Shown here: positions 8,890-18,325 of the stretch, in pieces
Layout of the letters: each line of letters begins with the position of its first letter
Numbering within the stretch: position 1 is the first letter of the stretch
Assembly (NCBI GenBank): GCA_003249795.1
Contig: QKHZ01000287.1
Coordinates: 1-63,395 of the forward strand
Direction: 5' to 3'
DNA length: 63,395 nucleotides
Source of the DNA: a bacterium
Lineage (GTDB): Bacteria; Planctomycetota; SZUA-567
Made by a program: the position numbers and the translations under genes
Notes under the pieces: model-generated
Seen by the model: only the letters and a program-made list of their open reading frames with translations
What the model was told of the DNA's origin: nothing
The model's database searches: none

Positions 8890-9000
8890 ATGGCAAAGTC
8901 CCGTTGCAAACCAAGTGCAACCCGTCGCGGTGCACCCCGCAAGCCTTCCATGAAAAAAGGCAGCCGGATCCCCGCTGAAAAAAAGACAGCGCGCAAATAA
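8890..9000 (+). CDS. Very small basic protein (36 aa)
   Basis: The frame encodes MAKSRCKPSATRRGAPRKPS followed by MKKGSRIPAEKKTARK. AAGGA lies 7-9 bases before the ATG, and a clean intrinsic terminator follows at 9079, so there is a complete transcription unit. About half of the residues are Lys, Arg, Ser or Pro, and there is a single Cys. Such a composition suggests a nucleic-acid-binding or ribosome-associated peptide, resembling short lysine-rich tails such as the one on TopA here. I do not recognise the family. Supporting evidence is the ribosome site, the codon choice and the flanking terminator, not homology. Confidence 0.55.
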   Translation: MAKSRCKPSATRRGAPRKPSMKKGSRIPAEKKTARK

Positions 9001-9368
9001 CATTTACCGTCAACAACAGCGGTAATGCCTGTGCATGCTCTCTCTCGGTGACAAATCTGTAACGCTGAGAACAAACTCATCTTCCTGTATGACTGCAGGA
9101 AGATGTTTTGTTTCCTTCCCATTCCCCAAAAAAGCTATTGACTCCGGATCTTTGAAAGATTACGTTTATAGTGTCTTTACGCATGCAGATGTCAAAATCT
9201 GTTTGGGTTAAGTAACGAACAGCCACGTTCCATACGCCCCATACCGACCTGAAGAAACAGAGCCGGTCTGTCAACGGTGACAAGGCGTAGAGACATAAGT
9301 ATGGTTTAAAACCCGGATTGCCGGTAACCATAAACAATAGCAACAGGCTACAGACACAAGGGGGACGG
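9001..9368. other. Intergenic region with terminator and leader
   Basis: The first 100 bases hold the terminator of the 36-residue gene. The remainder is a leader for the gene at 9369. Two promoter-like boxes, TTGACT (9138-9143) and TATAGT (9167-9172), are 23 bases apart, too far for a standard promoter, so I leave the start of transcription open. No gene is seen. Confidence 0.35.
9079..9104 (+). terminator. Intrinsic terminator after the 36-aa gene
   Basis: A perfect 9-base-pair stem (ATCTTCCTG/CAGGAAGAT) with an 8-base loop is followed by GTTTTGTTTCC. It ends the small-gene transcript 80 bases past its stop. Confidence 0.75.
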
Positions 9369-10478
9369 ATGGATTCAAAGTTTGCAGAGGAGCCGGAAAC
9401 CGAACAAGAGGATATTCAGGCGACCCAGTCAACACCACCAGACGATGACGAAGCGGACATTGTTCCAGTTCAATATCTGGTCACTGATCAGTCAAAAACA
9501 GCAGAAGACGACGATGGCTTCGATGCAACCGCTTTCGATCACCTTGAAGAAAACGCAGCATTCCGCAATGCCAGTGCGACAGGAATCATCCAACTTGATA
9601 CCGACAGCGACCTGATCGACCTTGATGGTGAGGATGAAGAAATCCCAGCATCCCAGCCGACGAGCATGCCCCAAGCACCTGCCGAAGACACTCTCGCGGA
9701 AGAAGATGAAGAAGTTGACGAATCAGAAGCCGAAGAGGCAGAAGACGACTCGGCCGACAGCCAAGACGATGAACAAGCGGAACCGGATGATCAGGAGAAA
9801 CCCCTTCCCCGCAACCGGACAACCCGGATGATGTCACCAAAAGGCAAGCGGAACACGACATCACTGAACTCAATTTCAGCACGCCGCGATACGACAAGAA
9901 TCAAGGCTGAAGAGGAGAACGTTCCGGCATGGGTAAAACGCAAACGCGAGAAAAACAAGAAAACCGCAAAACTCATCATCCTTGGTATTGAAGCCGGAAT
10001 GGTACTGGGCGGAATCCTACTGATCACCTTCGCACTGCCCCGCTTCCTTCCGGACACGTTCCCCAATGGCCTTCCGCCATGGTCGTGGATTCTTTCGCAG
10101 GAAGAAGAGGTCTATACTCCACAACCGGTTCAGGAACAAACTGCGTCCAACCAAACAGAAACAGAAACGGAAAATGAAACGGAAGAAGACGACCCGGCTC
10201 CGGCCAAAAAAAGCAATATCGATCCGTCAACGTTCCGCGCCAGCCTGGACAAGCTGATCGAAACGGGCAATAAAGCCGAAGAGCTTCGCAATAACGGAGA
10301 AACGGAAGCGGCCCTGAAACTGTTGGAGAAATTTTTCCGGGCAGCCGAAAAGCTGAGCGACCAGATGTATGAAGCAGGAGAAGATCAATCGGAGATCGGC
10401 TTGGAATATAACAAGCTGTTCAAAAAGTATTCACGGCTGCAATCCACAATGCAAGACGAGGTCAGCGGAGGCTTCTAA
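9369..10478 (+). CDS. Acidic single-span membrane protein of unknown function
   Basis: The ATG at 9369 follows AAGGGGGACGG. The 369-residue product has a very acidic, low-complexity N-terminal half (about residues 1-165, many Asp/Glu runs), a short basic patch (WVKRKREKNKK), one membrane span near residues 205-228 (IILGIEAGMVLGGILLITFA), a second acidic linker, and a C-terminal helical segment (LDKLIETGNKAEELRNNG, then TEAALKLLEKFFRAAEKL) resembling a single tetratricopeptide-like hairpin. The basic patch before the span predicts the acidic part inside and the helical part outside. The next gene, also an envelope protein with repeat-like helices, follows after about 135 bases. No family is recognised. 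Confidence 0.65.
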   Translation: MDSKFAEEPETEQEDIQATQSTPPDDDEADIVPVQYLVTDQSKTAEDDDGFDATAFDHLEENAAFRNASATGIIQLDTDSDLIDLDGEDEEIPASQPTSMPQAPAEDTLAEEDEEVDESEAEEAEDDSADSQDDEQAEPDDQEKPLPRNRTTRMMSPKGKRNTTSLNSISARRDTTRIKAEEENVPAWVKRKREKNKKTAKLIILGIEAGMVLGGILLITFALPRFLPDTFPNGLPPWSWILSQEEEVYTPQPVQEQTASNQTETETENETEEDDPAPAKKSNIDPSTFRASLDKLIETGNKAEELRNNGETEAALKLLEKFFRAAEKLSDQMYEAGEDQSEIGLEYNKLFKKYSRLQSTMQDEVSGGF

Positions 10479-10510
10479 AACCGTTCAGTTAAAGCTTAAC
10501 AATACTAACC

Positions 10511-10535
10511 ATCGGCCAACAGCTTGTTGGCCGAT
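10511..10535 (+). terminator. Strong hairpin between two envelope-protein genes
   Basis: A perfect 10-base-pair stem (ATCGGCCAAC/GTTGGCCGAT) with loop AGCTT lies 32 bases past the stop of the acidic membrane protein. Only GTATTTC follows, so it is either a weak terminator or an mRNA-stabilising/attenuating hairpin ahead of the next gene. Confidence 0.5.
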
Positions 10536-10614
10536 GTATTTCGCAAACGACGATCACACGGTAGCCAACGAAACGGAAACCTCAGAAAATACCAAACAGG
10601 AGGCAAGGTCATCC

Positions 10615-11715
10615 ATGTTTATCCGCCCAACATTCGGATCGGCAGGGATGCTTTTGATCATTCTTCTGTCTGTCGCGACAGTATCAGACGCCGAAGACCT
10701 TCTCGGCCTTCCCCCAGTAGACAAAAACAAACTCCCGCAAGCGTCATTGCTCACGCAGATGGACGAAGGGATCAAACTACTGCAGGAGTTGCAAAAAAGG
10801 GGAGGACTTTCCGCCGCAGAAATGACGCAACTACAAAACCTGTTCCGGACATTGTCGGACAATCTCGCAAAACGAAGAGGCGATGATCCGGAAGCGACAC
10901 TCTGCCAGGAACTCAAAGGTGTATTAAAAGACAAACTGGCGGAGAATAAAGACGACCGCACGCTCTTATTGAAACTGGGTTGGTTCTACCTGTTAAAAGA
11001 CGAGCCAGACAGAGCGCTGGGATACTTTAAAGACGCGGGCGCGGCATCCGAACAGGATGTATTCCATCCTCTCATCATGGCATATACATACCTGCGGCTT
11101 GGCGACTACCGACCGGCAACGGAATGGATGAAGCTCGCGGAAACCAAGTTCGGCACTTACACGCCGCTACGGCTGTCAACACCAGTTCTCTGCAGCCAGA
11201 TTTCAGGATACCGTCTCTATACTCCGCTTCCGGCAACACAAACGATCAGCCCCGGTGATGATGTCTTGGCATATATCGAAATTGACGGCGCAGCGTTCTC
11301 CAAGAACGGAACACAAGAGGCTTGCAACCTGCAGTTCGGCCTGACGCTACGCGACGACCTGCAACAAACCATTTGGTCAGAACCGAGTTACGGTACGCTC
11401 CATGATTCATATCAGGGCAGTATCCGAGATCTCCACACCATGATCAACATTCATGTACCCAATAACCTGGTTCCGGGCCGCTATATCCTGCTGATCGACT
11501 GCACCGACCAGATCGGCAATAAAACGGCACAGACATACCTCGCGTTTCCTGTACTGACACAAGGCCGAAAGGGTTCAGGATCAGTCCCGCAACCAATACG
11601 CCCCGAAGCATCACAAGACAACGACAAAAAAACGGCAGAAAAAAAACAACTCGAAGATCCATTCCGCATGCTCAACAAAGAGGCAAAGCTGCTTCCTCCC
11701 CCCGAGTTGGAATAA
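10615..11715 (+). CDS. Secreted TPR-like protein of unknown function
   Basis: The start ATG at 10615 lies 11 bases after AGGAGG. A classical signal peptide (residues about 1-25, MLLIILLSVATVSDA, cleavage likely before EDLL) leads into helical repeats (LLLKLGWFYLLKDEPDRALGY and MAYTYLRLGDYRPATEWM, residues about 120-180) that look like tetratricopeptide units. The second half is beta-rich and resembles an Ig-like fold (DDVLAYIEIDGA to GRYILLIDCTDQ), ending in a charged tail. It is 366 residues. It probably sits in the periplasm and pairs with the membrane protein encoded just upstream. I know no named family for this arrangement. Confidence 0.6.
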   Translation: MFIRPTFGSAGMLLIILLSVATVSDAEDLLGLPPVDKNKLPQASLLTQMDEGIKLLQELQKRGGLSAAEMTQLQNLFRTLSDNLAKRRGDDPEATLCQELKGVLKDKLAENKDDRTLLLKLGWFYLLKDEPDRALGYFKDAGAASEQDVFHPLIMAYTYLRLGDYRPATEWMKLAETKFGTYTPLRLSTPVLCSQISGYRLYTPLPATQTISPGDDVLAYIEIDGAAFSKNGTQEACNLQFGLTLRDDLQQTIWSEPSYGTLHDSYQGSIRDLHTMINIHVPNNLVPGRYILLIDCTDQIGNKTAQTYLAFPVLTQGRKGSGSVPQPIRPEASQDNDKKTAEKKQLEDPFRMLNKEAKLLPPPELE

Positions 11716-11829
11716 AAAGCTGACCCAAGGAGGTCCGTTTGCATTTTCATTATGCCCAGTCACCAGAAAGCGCTAGAAGGCTTCAAAAAATAAGTTGCCA
11801 GTATAAGCCCGCTGCCTTACAGTAATCCC

Positions 11830-14800
11830 ATGACAAAGAACCGTCCGATCCGCCGATCACACTCCTTGTTTGCAGCCATTCTGGCAATCGCCTCAGCCAT
11901 CGGGGTCGCAACATATTGCACCCACGTTTGGAACCATCTCGACAACAATATCCGTGCGCAGTTTGTACACTTTTCGCCGCTGATTCTGGCGATCTCTTCA
12001 CTTTTTATTCTTTTGCTGGGCTTACTGCTGCATCGGGAATATCTGCTACGCCGCAACAGCCGACGCCTGCGGGCAATCATCAAAAACAATGAACAGATTC
12101 AGGAGTCGTTGCAACAGGAAAGAAAACGCCTTTACGGCATTCTGGACAACCTGCCCGCACTGATTTATCTGCGGAAAGATGACGGGCAGATCCGCTATGC
12201 CAACAAGCTATTTGAAAAACGGTTCGGCAACCCCGGAGAAATGAGTTGCCACCAACTTCTGCACGGGGCACGGCCGCCATGCGAATCATGTGAACTTGAA
12301 AAAGGCCATCCCTGTTGCGTTCAACAGTGTGTTGATGGTAATTTTTACGAGCACTATGTATTTCCGTTCACCGATGTCGACGGTAGCTGCCTGCAACTCG
12401 TTCTCTCGGTCGACGTGACAGAACGCCAGCAGTCGGAATCGACATTGCGCCTGTATGAAAGCGCCCTGAACGCAGCGGGGGATGCGGTATTCCTTCTGGA
12501 CTTTGCGCACAGAAGCATCGTCCACGTCAATGATGCGGCCTGCAAGATGCTGGGTTATTCTCCGGATGAATTTCTATCCATCCCATTTGAGCGCGTGCTG
12601 TATTCTGATGTCAGCAAACAGATTTTTTGCGATGAAGCGGAAGAGTCGTCATCACTTGAAACAACTCTGGTCACGCACGATGCCACTCTCGTTGAGGTCG
12701 AGATGATCCTACGCACATTCCATCGGCAGGGCCAGCGGCTGGTGGTTATCGCCGCGCGCGACGTTTCCATGCGCAAGGCGATCGAACAGGAACTGGCCGA
12801 AGCCAAACAGGCGGCAGAACTTTCCGCTGACGAACTGAAACGGACCCTGCTCGTTTCTGAAGCATTGCGCTCGGAAGCGGAAGCCTCGCAGGAGCAGGCC
12901 GAACACTTTGCCCGACAGGCACAAGACGCAAGCCGCGCCAAAAGCCAGTTTCTGGCGAATATGTCTCATGAAATCCGCACGCCAATGAACGGAGTTCTGG
13001 GAATCACCGAACTCTTGCTGGAAACCGAGCTGACAAACTCACAGCGCGAATACGCACTGGCTGTCCACCAATCCGCACGTAACCTTCTGGCGATCATCAA
13101 CGATATTCTTGATGTATCCAAAATAGAAGCTGGCAAAATGGATCTGCAGAATGCGCCGCTCAACCTTCGGGAACTGGCTGAGGGGGCATGTCTACCCCTG
13201 GCAAACTCTGCGGCGCAAAAAGATGTTGAACTCCTGCTGCGCTACGATCCGCAAATGCCGGAGAACCTGATAGGCGATGCAACCCGCATCCGGCAGATCC
13301 TGACCAATCTTGCAGGCAACGCCGTCAAATTCACTGAAAGCGGACATGTCTTTGTCGAGATCGATCAACTGACGGAACAAAATTCGGAAGAAAACCACGG
13401 CCATGATGACTTCCTTGTCTGCAGCCCCGCCACCGCACATCAGGATCTGCCGACAGTCACAATCAGAATCCGCGTACATGACACAGGCATGGGGATCAGC
13501 AGTAAAGACCTGAAAAAGATCTTCGCCCCCTTCACACAGGCGGATGACTCTAGCAGCAGAAAGTATCAAGGCTCGGGACTGGGGCTTACGATCAGCCGAC
13601 AACTGGCGGAACTCATGCAGGGCAGCCTCAGCGCCACCAGCCACATAGGCAAAGGCTCGACCTTCACCGCTGTCCTGAAACTTCAAAAAGACCTCAAAAG
13701 CCCGATCGAAGAGCCGAAGCCGCCACTTGAAGCGACGGTTCTCGTCATCTCCAAACGACCAGAACAGCGTAAAATTCTGGAAGAGCTTCTGGAGTCATTC
13801 GGCCTTGCCGTCGTTGCCGCCGACACGATGCTTGATCTGGCTCAATCCATGTTCAACATGATTGTTTTCGATACCCCAAGCGGATATGGCGATGCCACAT
13901 CCCTGCTGGAGCGGATGCTTCCATCCTCTCACCCGCCGGTACTGACACTGCTGCCTGCTGGTGCCCGCCTGCCGAAGGAATTTTCGCAGAAGCACATGAT
14001 CATGGGAGAACTGACAAAGCCCATCAGACAGACGAATGTCAGAGACGCACTGGAGGCGATTCTGCAAGGCAAGAGTTGCTATAAATCGGAAACATCCATT
14101 CTGAGTGCCCCCCGCATTTCCCCACGCGCCGCACGCGTTCTGCTTGCAGAAGACAACCCCGTCAACCAAACTGTCGCAATCCACATGCTGAAGCGTTGCG
14201 GTTGCCGGGTTGATCTGGCCACAAACGGGGATGAAGCAACTCAACTGGCAAGCCGTCACCATTACCACCTGATTCTCATGGACTGCCAGATGCCGGGGAT
14301 GGACGGGTATGAAGCAACACAGCTGATCCGCAAAATGCCTGAGCCCTACAATCAGGTTCCGATTGTGGCGCTGACCGCCCACGCGATGCAGGGAGACCGG
14401 CAGAAATGCATCGAGACTGGAATGAATGATTATCTATCCAAACCGCTGGATCAGGCGGCATTTTTCCGTATCATTGAAACATATTGCCCCGCAGCGAAAA
14501 GTACGGCCGAAAGCGGAATTCTTGAGCTTCTGCTGATCGAAGACCATGACCGTTCGCGCCAACTGATGCGCCTGACACTGCAAGAACTTCTGCCCAAGGC
14601 GGTCATCCATGAAGCCGACTGCCTTGAGCGCGCAAACAGCATCATGCGCGGAATTGTCCCCGACCTTGTCATTGCCGACCTGATGCTACCGGACGGAAAC
14701 ACACTGGAACTTGCCCATACAATTACATCAGACAAGCAGTTTGTCCGAACCCGGCTCCTTGTCATTACAGGACTGCCTGAAGATCATGAACTTTTGCGTA

Positions 14801-15369
14801 AATATCAAGCCGGAAGTTCAGCACCGGTACTGCGCAAACCGGTTTTTGAAAATGACCTGAATGAGGCGATATCGCTGCTGATGGCTGACCGTATCCCAAG
14901 CGATCATGAACCACAGACACGGTCGGCTTCTTCTGCAGAAACGACCGAATCTGAAAAACGGGCTTCCACACCGCAGACAAACAAAAAGAATCTGTCTGAA
15001 GAAATACAAAAGCCGTCAAATACGCCACCAGTCTTTGATCCGATTGTGCTGGAAACAATGTTCATGGGAAACCATCAGGCGATCAGCCACGTCATCAACG
15101 TTTTTATTGAAAACCTGCCTGCGCAGATTGATGCCGTTATGACAACAACAAAGGCCGAAGACTGGCCCGCCCTGCAACGGACAGCGCACACCTGTAAAGG
15201 CGCGTCGGCAACCGTAGGCGCAACCCGCCTGCAAGAGCATATGAAACAGCTCGAAGACGCCGCCCGTGACCAGCAAACCGCACAAATCCATAAACTTGTC
15301 AACGGGCTTGATACGATCCACTCAGACCTGATGCAAGCTCTTGAGTCAGCGCATCCTCCCGAGAAATAA
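11830..15369 (+). CDS. Hybrid sensor histidine kinase (2 PAS, HisKA, HATPase, 3 receiver-like, HPt)
   Basis: This 1179-residue membrane kinase has two N-terminal spans (about 14-33 and 48-67), a short coiled coil, then a PAS domain with a Cys-rich loop (CHQLLHGARPPCESC), a second PAS domain (about 200-315) and a second coiled coil. HisKA has phospho-accepting His380 (MSHEIRTPMNG); HATPase has DTGMGIS and GSGLGLTI. Three receiver-like modules follow: a degenerate one (about 635-750), an intact one with Asp818 (LMDCQMPGMDG) and a third with Asp950 (IADLMLPDG). The C-terminal HPt domain carries His1120 (HTCKGASATVG). The layout resembles BarA/ArcB-type phosphorelays. The downstream target is unknown; the lone receiver at 2123 is a possible recipient. 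Confidence 0.93.
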   Translation: MTKNRPIRRSHSLFAAILAIASAIGVATYCTHVWNHLDNNIRAQFVHFSPLILAISSLFILLLGLLLHREYLLRRNSRRLRAIIKNNEQIQESLQQERKRLYGILDNLPALIYLRKDDGQIRYANKLFEKRFGNPGEMSCHQLLHGARPPCESCELEKGHPCCVQQCVDGNFYEHYVFPFTDVDGSCLQLVLSVDVTERQQSESTLRLYESALNAAGDAVFLLDFAHRSIVHVNDAACKMLGYSPDEFLSIPFERVLYSDVSKQIFCDEAEESSSLETTLVTHDATLVEVEMILRTFHRQGQRLVVIAARDVSMRKAIEQELAEAKQAAELSADELKRTLLVSEALRSEAEASQEQAEHFARQAQDASRAKSQFLANMSHEIRTPMNGVLGITELLLETELTNSQREYALAVHQSARNLLAIINDILDVSKIEAGKMDLQNAPLNLRELAEGACLPLANSAAQKDVELLLRYDPQMPENLIGDATRIRQILTNLAGNAVKFTESGHVFVEIDQLTEQNSEENHGHDDFLVCSPATAHQDLPTVTIRIRVHDTGMGISSKDLKKIFAPFTQADDSSSRKYQGSGLGLTISRQLAELMQGSLSATSHIGKGSTFTAVLKLQKDLKSPIEEPKPPLEATVLVISKRPEQRKILEELLESFGLAVVAADTMLDLAQSMFNMIVFDTPSGYGDATSLLERMLPSSHPPVLTLLPAGARLPKEFSQKHMIMGELTKPIRQTNVRDALEAILQGKSCYKSETSILSAPRISPRAARVLLAEDNPVNQTVAIHMLKRCGCRVDLATNGDEATQLASRHHYHLILMDCQMPGMDGYEATQLIRKMPEPYNQVPIVALTAHAMQGDRQKCIETGMNDYLSKPLDQAAFFRIIETYCPAAKSTAESGILELLLIEDHDRSRQLMRLTLQELLPKAVIHEADCLERANSIMRGIVPDLVIADLMLPDGNTLELAHTITSDKQFVRTRLLVITGLPEDHELLRKYQAGSSAPVLRKPVFENDLNEAISLLMADRIPSDHEPQTRSASSAETTESEKRASTPQTNKKNLSEEIQKPSNTPPVFDPIVLETMFMGNHQAISHVINVFIENLPAQIDAVMTTTKAEDWPALQRTAHTCKGASATVGATRLQEHMKQLEDAARDQQTAQIHKLVNGLDTIHSDLMQALESAHPPEK

Positions 15370-15380
15370 TGACCAGCCCC

Positions 15381-15408
15381 TTGCGCTGGATGCAAATCGG
15401 CTTACACT
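15381..15408 (+). promoter_or_regulatory. Candidate promoter for the DEAD-box helicase gene
   Basis: TTGCGC (15381-15386), a 16-base spacer and TACACT (15403-15408) lie about 110 bases before the helicase start. The same TACACT -10 box precedes the terpenoid operon. Confidence 0.5.
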
Positions 15409-15516
15409 ATGAGAATCAGAAAAGAAAAGAAACTCAGCGCAACCGAGTAATACGAAACAGGCATGAGGCCTGATGCTGACGAACCAACGCGCTGAACACC
15501 AACAGAAAGAACTTGA

Positions 15517-16995
15517 ATGACCGACCAGCCAGAAACCACCGACGCTGCTGATTCTGCACAGCTACTGCCACCCGCAACACTGCAGACATTACCGGAAACA
15601 ATCGCCGCCGCCTGCCGCCGTGCAGGATGGGAAAAACTGATGCCCGTGCAGGAGGCCGCCATCCCCTACCTGCTTGAGGGACGGCACATCCTTGTCCAAT
15701 CCCGCACCGGAAGCGGAAAGACAGGCGGCTTCATCCTTCCGATGATGCAGCGTCTTGATCCGTCCTTGAATGTAACGCAAGCGATGGTTCTGGTTCCCAC
15801 GCGTGAACTTGCGCAGCAGGTCATGCGAGAAACGACCATGCTGTGCGGACAGGACGGTATCCGCGCTGCGGCATTATACGGTGGCGTCGGATACGGCCCG
15901 CAGTTGAAGGCACTCGAAGAGGGCGCGCATATCGTCGTCGGCACCCCCGGGCGAATCCTCGACCACCTCATGCGGAAAACCCTCAAACTTGACAACCTTT
16001 CCATGCTGGTCTTTGACGAAGCTGACCGGATGCTGTCGATGGGCTTTTATCCTGATATGCTTGCCATCAGCCGCTACATGCCGCAGAAACCATATCTGGC
16101 GTGCATGTTCTCGGCAACGTTTCCGCCGCGGGTTGTCTCGCTCTCCAGCCGGTTTCTGCATGAGCCGATCATGCTCAACCTTTCGCGCGACCATGTCCAT
16201 GTCACTGATATCAGCCATGTCTTTTATGATGTGCCTGCGATGGACAAAGACCGCTGCCTTGTGCGCCTGATTGAGTTGGAAAACCCGGCCAGCGCCATTA
16301 TCTTCTGCAATACAAAAGTGAAAGTCCATTACGTCAGCACTGTTCTGCGGCGGTTTGGCTATGACGCCGACGAAATTTCCAGCGACTTGTCACAGTCGCA
16401 ACGGCAGCGCGTCCTCGACCGCGTCCATGCCGGTAATCTGCGTTTTCTTGTAGCGACTGACGTCGCCGCGCGCGGCATTGATATTCCTGACCTGTCCCAT
16501 GTCGTTCAATTTGAACCGCCGGAAGATCCGGAAAGCTATATCCACCGCGCAGGGCGCACAGGGCGCGCCGGTGCAAGTGGCACGGCCATCAGCCTTGTGG
16601 CCGGAATGGAGAGACTCGAACTCAAGCGCATTGGCAAGCGCTATCAGATTGAACTGGAGGAAAAGCCGATGCCTGATGATGATGATGTCGCAGAAGTCGT
16701 TTCTGAGCGCGCAGTAACCATGCTGGAGCATGAACTGCGTTCGCTTGACCTGATCCAACAGGAGCGAATGAAGCGTTTTCTACCGCTTGCGCGGACACTC
16801 GCGGAGGACAAGGACGAACTGTCACTGCTAGCGATGCTGTTGGACAACTTCTATCAGGAAAAACAGCACGGCACCCCGCCGCCTGCAGCATCGACTACGA
16901 TCCAGAGCGACTCACACCAAGACGAAAACGGCGCTCCGAACAAGAAAAAACGCCGCCGTTCCGGAAACCGGAACCGCAAACCGCGCTCAGAATAA
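15517..16995 (+). CDS. DEAD-box ATP-dependent RNA helicase
   Basis: This 492-residue RNA helicase carries all core motifs in order: Q-motif region (GWEKLMPVQEAAIP), Walker A (SRTGSGKT), PTRELAQQ, GTPGRILD, DEAD (VFDEADRML), SAT (MFSATFP), then the second RecA fold with VATDVAARGIDIP and HRAGRTGRAG. A charged linker and a basic C-terminal tail (KKKRRRSGNRNRKPRSE) follow, as in the RhlE/CsdA group, where the tail holds RNA. It probably unwinds structured RNA in ribosome assembly or mRNA decay. It has its own promoter candidate and is followed by a terminator. The Shine-Dalgarno match is weak. Assignment to one E. coli paralogue is not possible. Confidence 0.95.
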   Translation: MTDQPETTDAADSAQLLPPATLQTLPETIAAACRRAGWEKLMPVQEAAIPYLLEGRHILVQSRTGSGKTGGFILPMMQRLDPSLNVTQAMVLVPTRELAQQVMRETTMLCGQDGIRAAALYGGVGYGPQLKALEEGAHIVVGTPGRILDHLMRKTLKLDNLSMLVFDEADRMLSMGFYPDMLAISRYMPQKPYLACMFSATFPPRVVSLSSRFLHEPIMLNLSRDHVHVTDISHVFYDVPAMDKDRCLVRLIELENPASAIIFCNTKVKVHYVSTVLRRFGYDADEISSDLSQSQRQRVLDRVHAGNLRFLVATDVAARGIDIPDLSHVVQFEPPEDPESYIHRAGRTGRAGASGTAISLVAGMERLELKRIGKRYQIELEEKPMPDDDDVAEVVSERAVTMLEHELRSLDLIQQERMKRFLPLARTLAEDKDELSLLAMLLDNFYQEKQHGTPPPAASTTIQSDSHQDENGAPNKKKRRRSGNRNRKPRSE

Positions 16996-17124
16996 CCGCA
17001 GCCGCACAGATGCGCGGAAACACCGCAGGCGATGTGGCGCATCGGTGCAAGCCGATGCCGTCATCGTCAAGGTGCGACCAAGCAGATGAGCAGCCGCCAC
17101 TTGATACAATACAGAAAATCAGGA

Positions 17125-17160
17125 TAAAAAAAGCCGAAGCGTCAGCCTCGGCCTTTTTTT
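17125..17160. terminator. Intrinsic terminator between convergent genes
   Basis: A GCCGA/TCGGC stem extended by GC/GC around a GTCA loop is flanked by AAAAAA on the left and seven Ts on the right. It sits between the helicase and the minus-strand membrane protein gene and could serve both. A further perfect hairpin (GCATCGG/CCGATGC, 17039-17058) precedes it. Confidence 0.8.
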
Positions 17161-17194
17161 ATTTATGGTGAAACACTCTGCGCCGCCGCAAGGA

Positions 17195-17470
17195 TCAATA
17201 CGCAGGCAGCTTGTGGTAATGCAACAGGCAACCGATCAGGATCACGACAAACAGTGTTGTCAGATATACAATCTTTTCCGGTGCCTTGCTCAGATAATAG
17301 TAAAGCAGATGAAAGATCACCAACACGCCTGTTGCGCCAACAACCATCAGCACGGAGCGACCATAGTCGAACTTAAAGTACGGAATCAGTAGATCCTGTA
17401 CAAAGTTCCAGACAAACAGGCTCATCACGAAGATGATAAAAATAGAGACATTCCGAAACGTTTCGTTCAT
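17195..17470 (-). CDS. Small three-span membrane protein (91 aa)
   Basis: The ATG at 17470 follows AAGGA by 6 bases. The 91 residues contain three hydrophobic segments (about 8-28 IFIIFVMSLFVW, 39-58 SVLMVVGATGVLVIF, 66-84 VYLTTLFVVILIGCLL) joined by short polar loops. No residue motif links it to a known transporter or enzyme. It is divergent from the dCMP deaminase gene and convergent with the helicase gene, so it is a single-gene unit. Function unknown. Confidence 0.65.
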   Translation of the reverse strand: MNETFRNVSIFIIFVMSLFVWNFVQDLLIPYFKFDYGRSVLMVVGATGVLVIFHLLYYYLSKAPEKIVYLTTLFVVILIGCLLHYHKLPAY

Positions 17471-17637
17471 GAGAAATCCTTATCAGGTACAGATACCGTT
17501 TTATCGGCCATTTCTCGCGGCAGTCTTCAGAAAACTTTAAAATTCATCGCCCCGACGCCCTGCCCCGAATTTCCGCCCAAGCCATGTATCATCTTTGTAA
17601 ACCCAAGGTTAAAATATGATTCTTCTTTGACAAAAGA

Positions 17638-17666
17638 TTGACGAAACACGTTCAACCGAGTAGGAT
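17638..17666 (+). promoter_or_regulatory. Promoter for the dCMP deaminase gene
   Basis: TTGACG (17638-17643), a 17-base spacer and TAGGAT (17661-17666) lie 66 bases before the start codon. A second TTGACA at 17627 is nearby. Confidence 0.55.
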
Positions 17667-17732
17667 ACGGGTTCGCTTATTGCGACCGCGTGGTTTTCAA
17701 TGCTACGTTGGCACAGCTAGACAGGATCATCC

Positions 17733-18281
17733 ATGACTCCGACACCACCAGTCAATTCTTGCGGATTTCCGGAAGATGACCGTTCAAACGTTCCGACAGC
17801 ACCGGAATCCGGTATTGCGCGTCCGACGTGGGACGAATATTTCATGACCATCGCCACACAAGTGGCAACACGCAGCACATGCCTTCGCCGACGTGTCGGT
17901 GCGGTTCTGGTTCATCAGAAACGGATTTTGGCCACAGGCTACAACGGAGCACCCAGAGGTTTGCGTCACTGCGCCGAAACCGGTTGCCTGCGCCAGCAGC
18001 TGAATGTCCCGTCTGGTCAACGCCACGAAATCTGCCGCGCACTGCATGCGGAGATGAACGCATTGCTGCAGGCGGCGATGTACGGGATTCCGGTTGAGGG
18101 AGCTGACCTGTACTGCACGACACAGCCCTGTATTCTATGTGCAAAGATGCTGATCAACGCCGGCGTCAAGCGGATCTACATGAAAGAAGGCTACCCCGAC
18201 GAAATGGCTGTCGAAATGTTGAAAGAGGCGGATGTCGAACTGATCCTTGTTTCATCTGAAACTCAAGGCAGCAAGCAATAA
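17733..18281 (+). CDS. dCMP deaminase family protein (ComEB-like)
   Basis: This 182-residue zinc deaminase converts dCMP to dUMP, feeding dTMP synthesis. The zinc site is HAEMN (catalytic Glu, residues about 109-113) with PCILCAK. The insertion between the first strands with [10 protein letters not shown] and [10 protein letters not shown] is typical of dCMP rather than cytidine deaminases, where extra Cys/His bind a second zinc. An N-terminal Pro-rich extension of about 30 residues precedes the fold. A promoter lies upstream. The UDP-sugar pyrophosphorylase gene follows after about 45 bases with its own strong ribosome site, so they may be co-transcribed. Confidence 0.93.
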   Translation: MTPTPPVNSCGFPEDDRSNVPTAPESGIARPTWDEYFMTIATQVATRSTCLRRRVGAVLVHQKRILATGYNGAPRGLRHCAETGCLRQQLNVPSGQRHEICRALHAEMNALLQAAMYGIPVEGADLYCTTQPCILCAKMLINAGVKRIYMKEGYPDEMAVEMLKEADVELILVSSETQGSKQ

Positions 18282-18325
18282 AGTTAACACGAAGAAATCG
18301 TATATTTTATAAAACAGGAGGTACT

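Noticed and set aside
9138..9172. TTGACT and TATAGT boxes before the acidic membrane protein
   Set aside because: Spacing of 23 bases is too long for a standard promoter.
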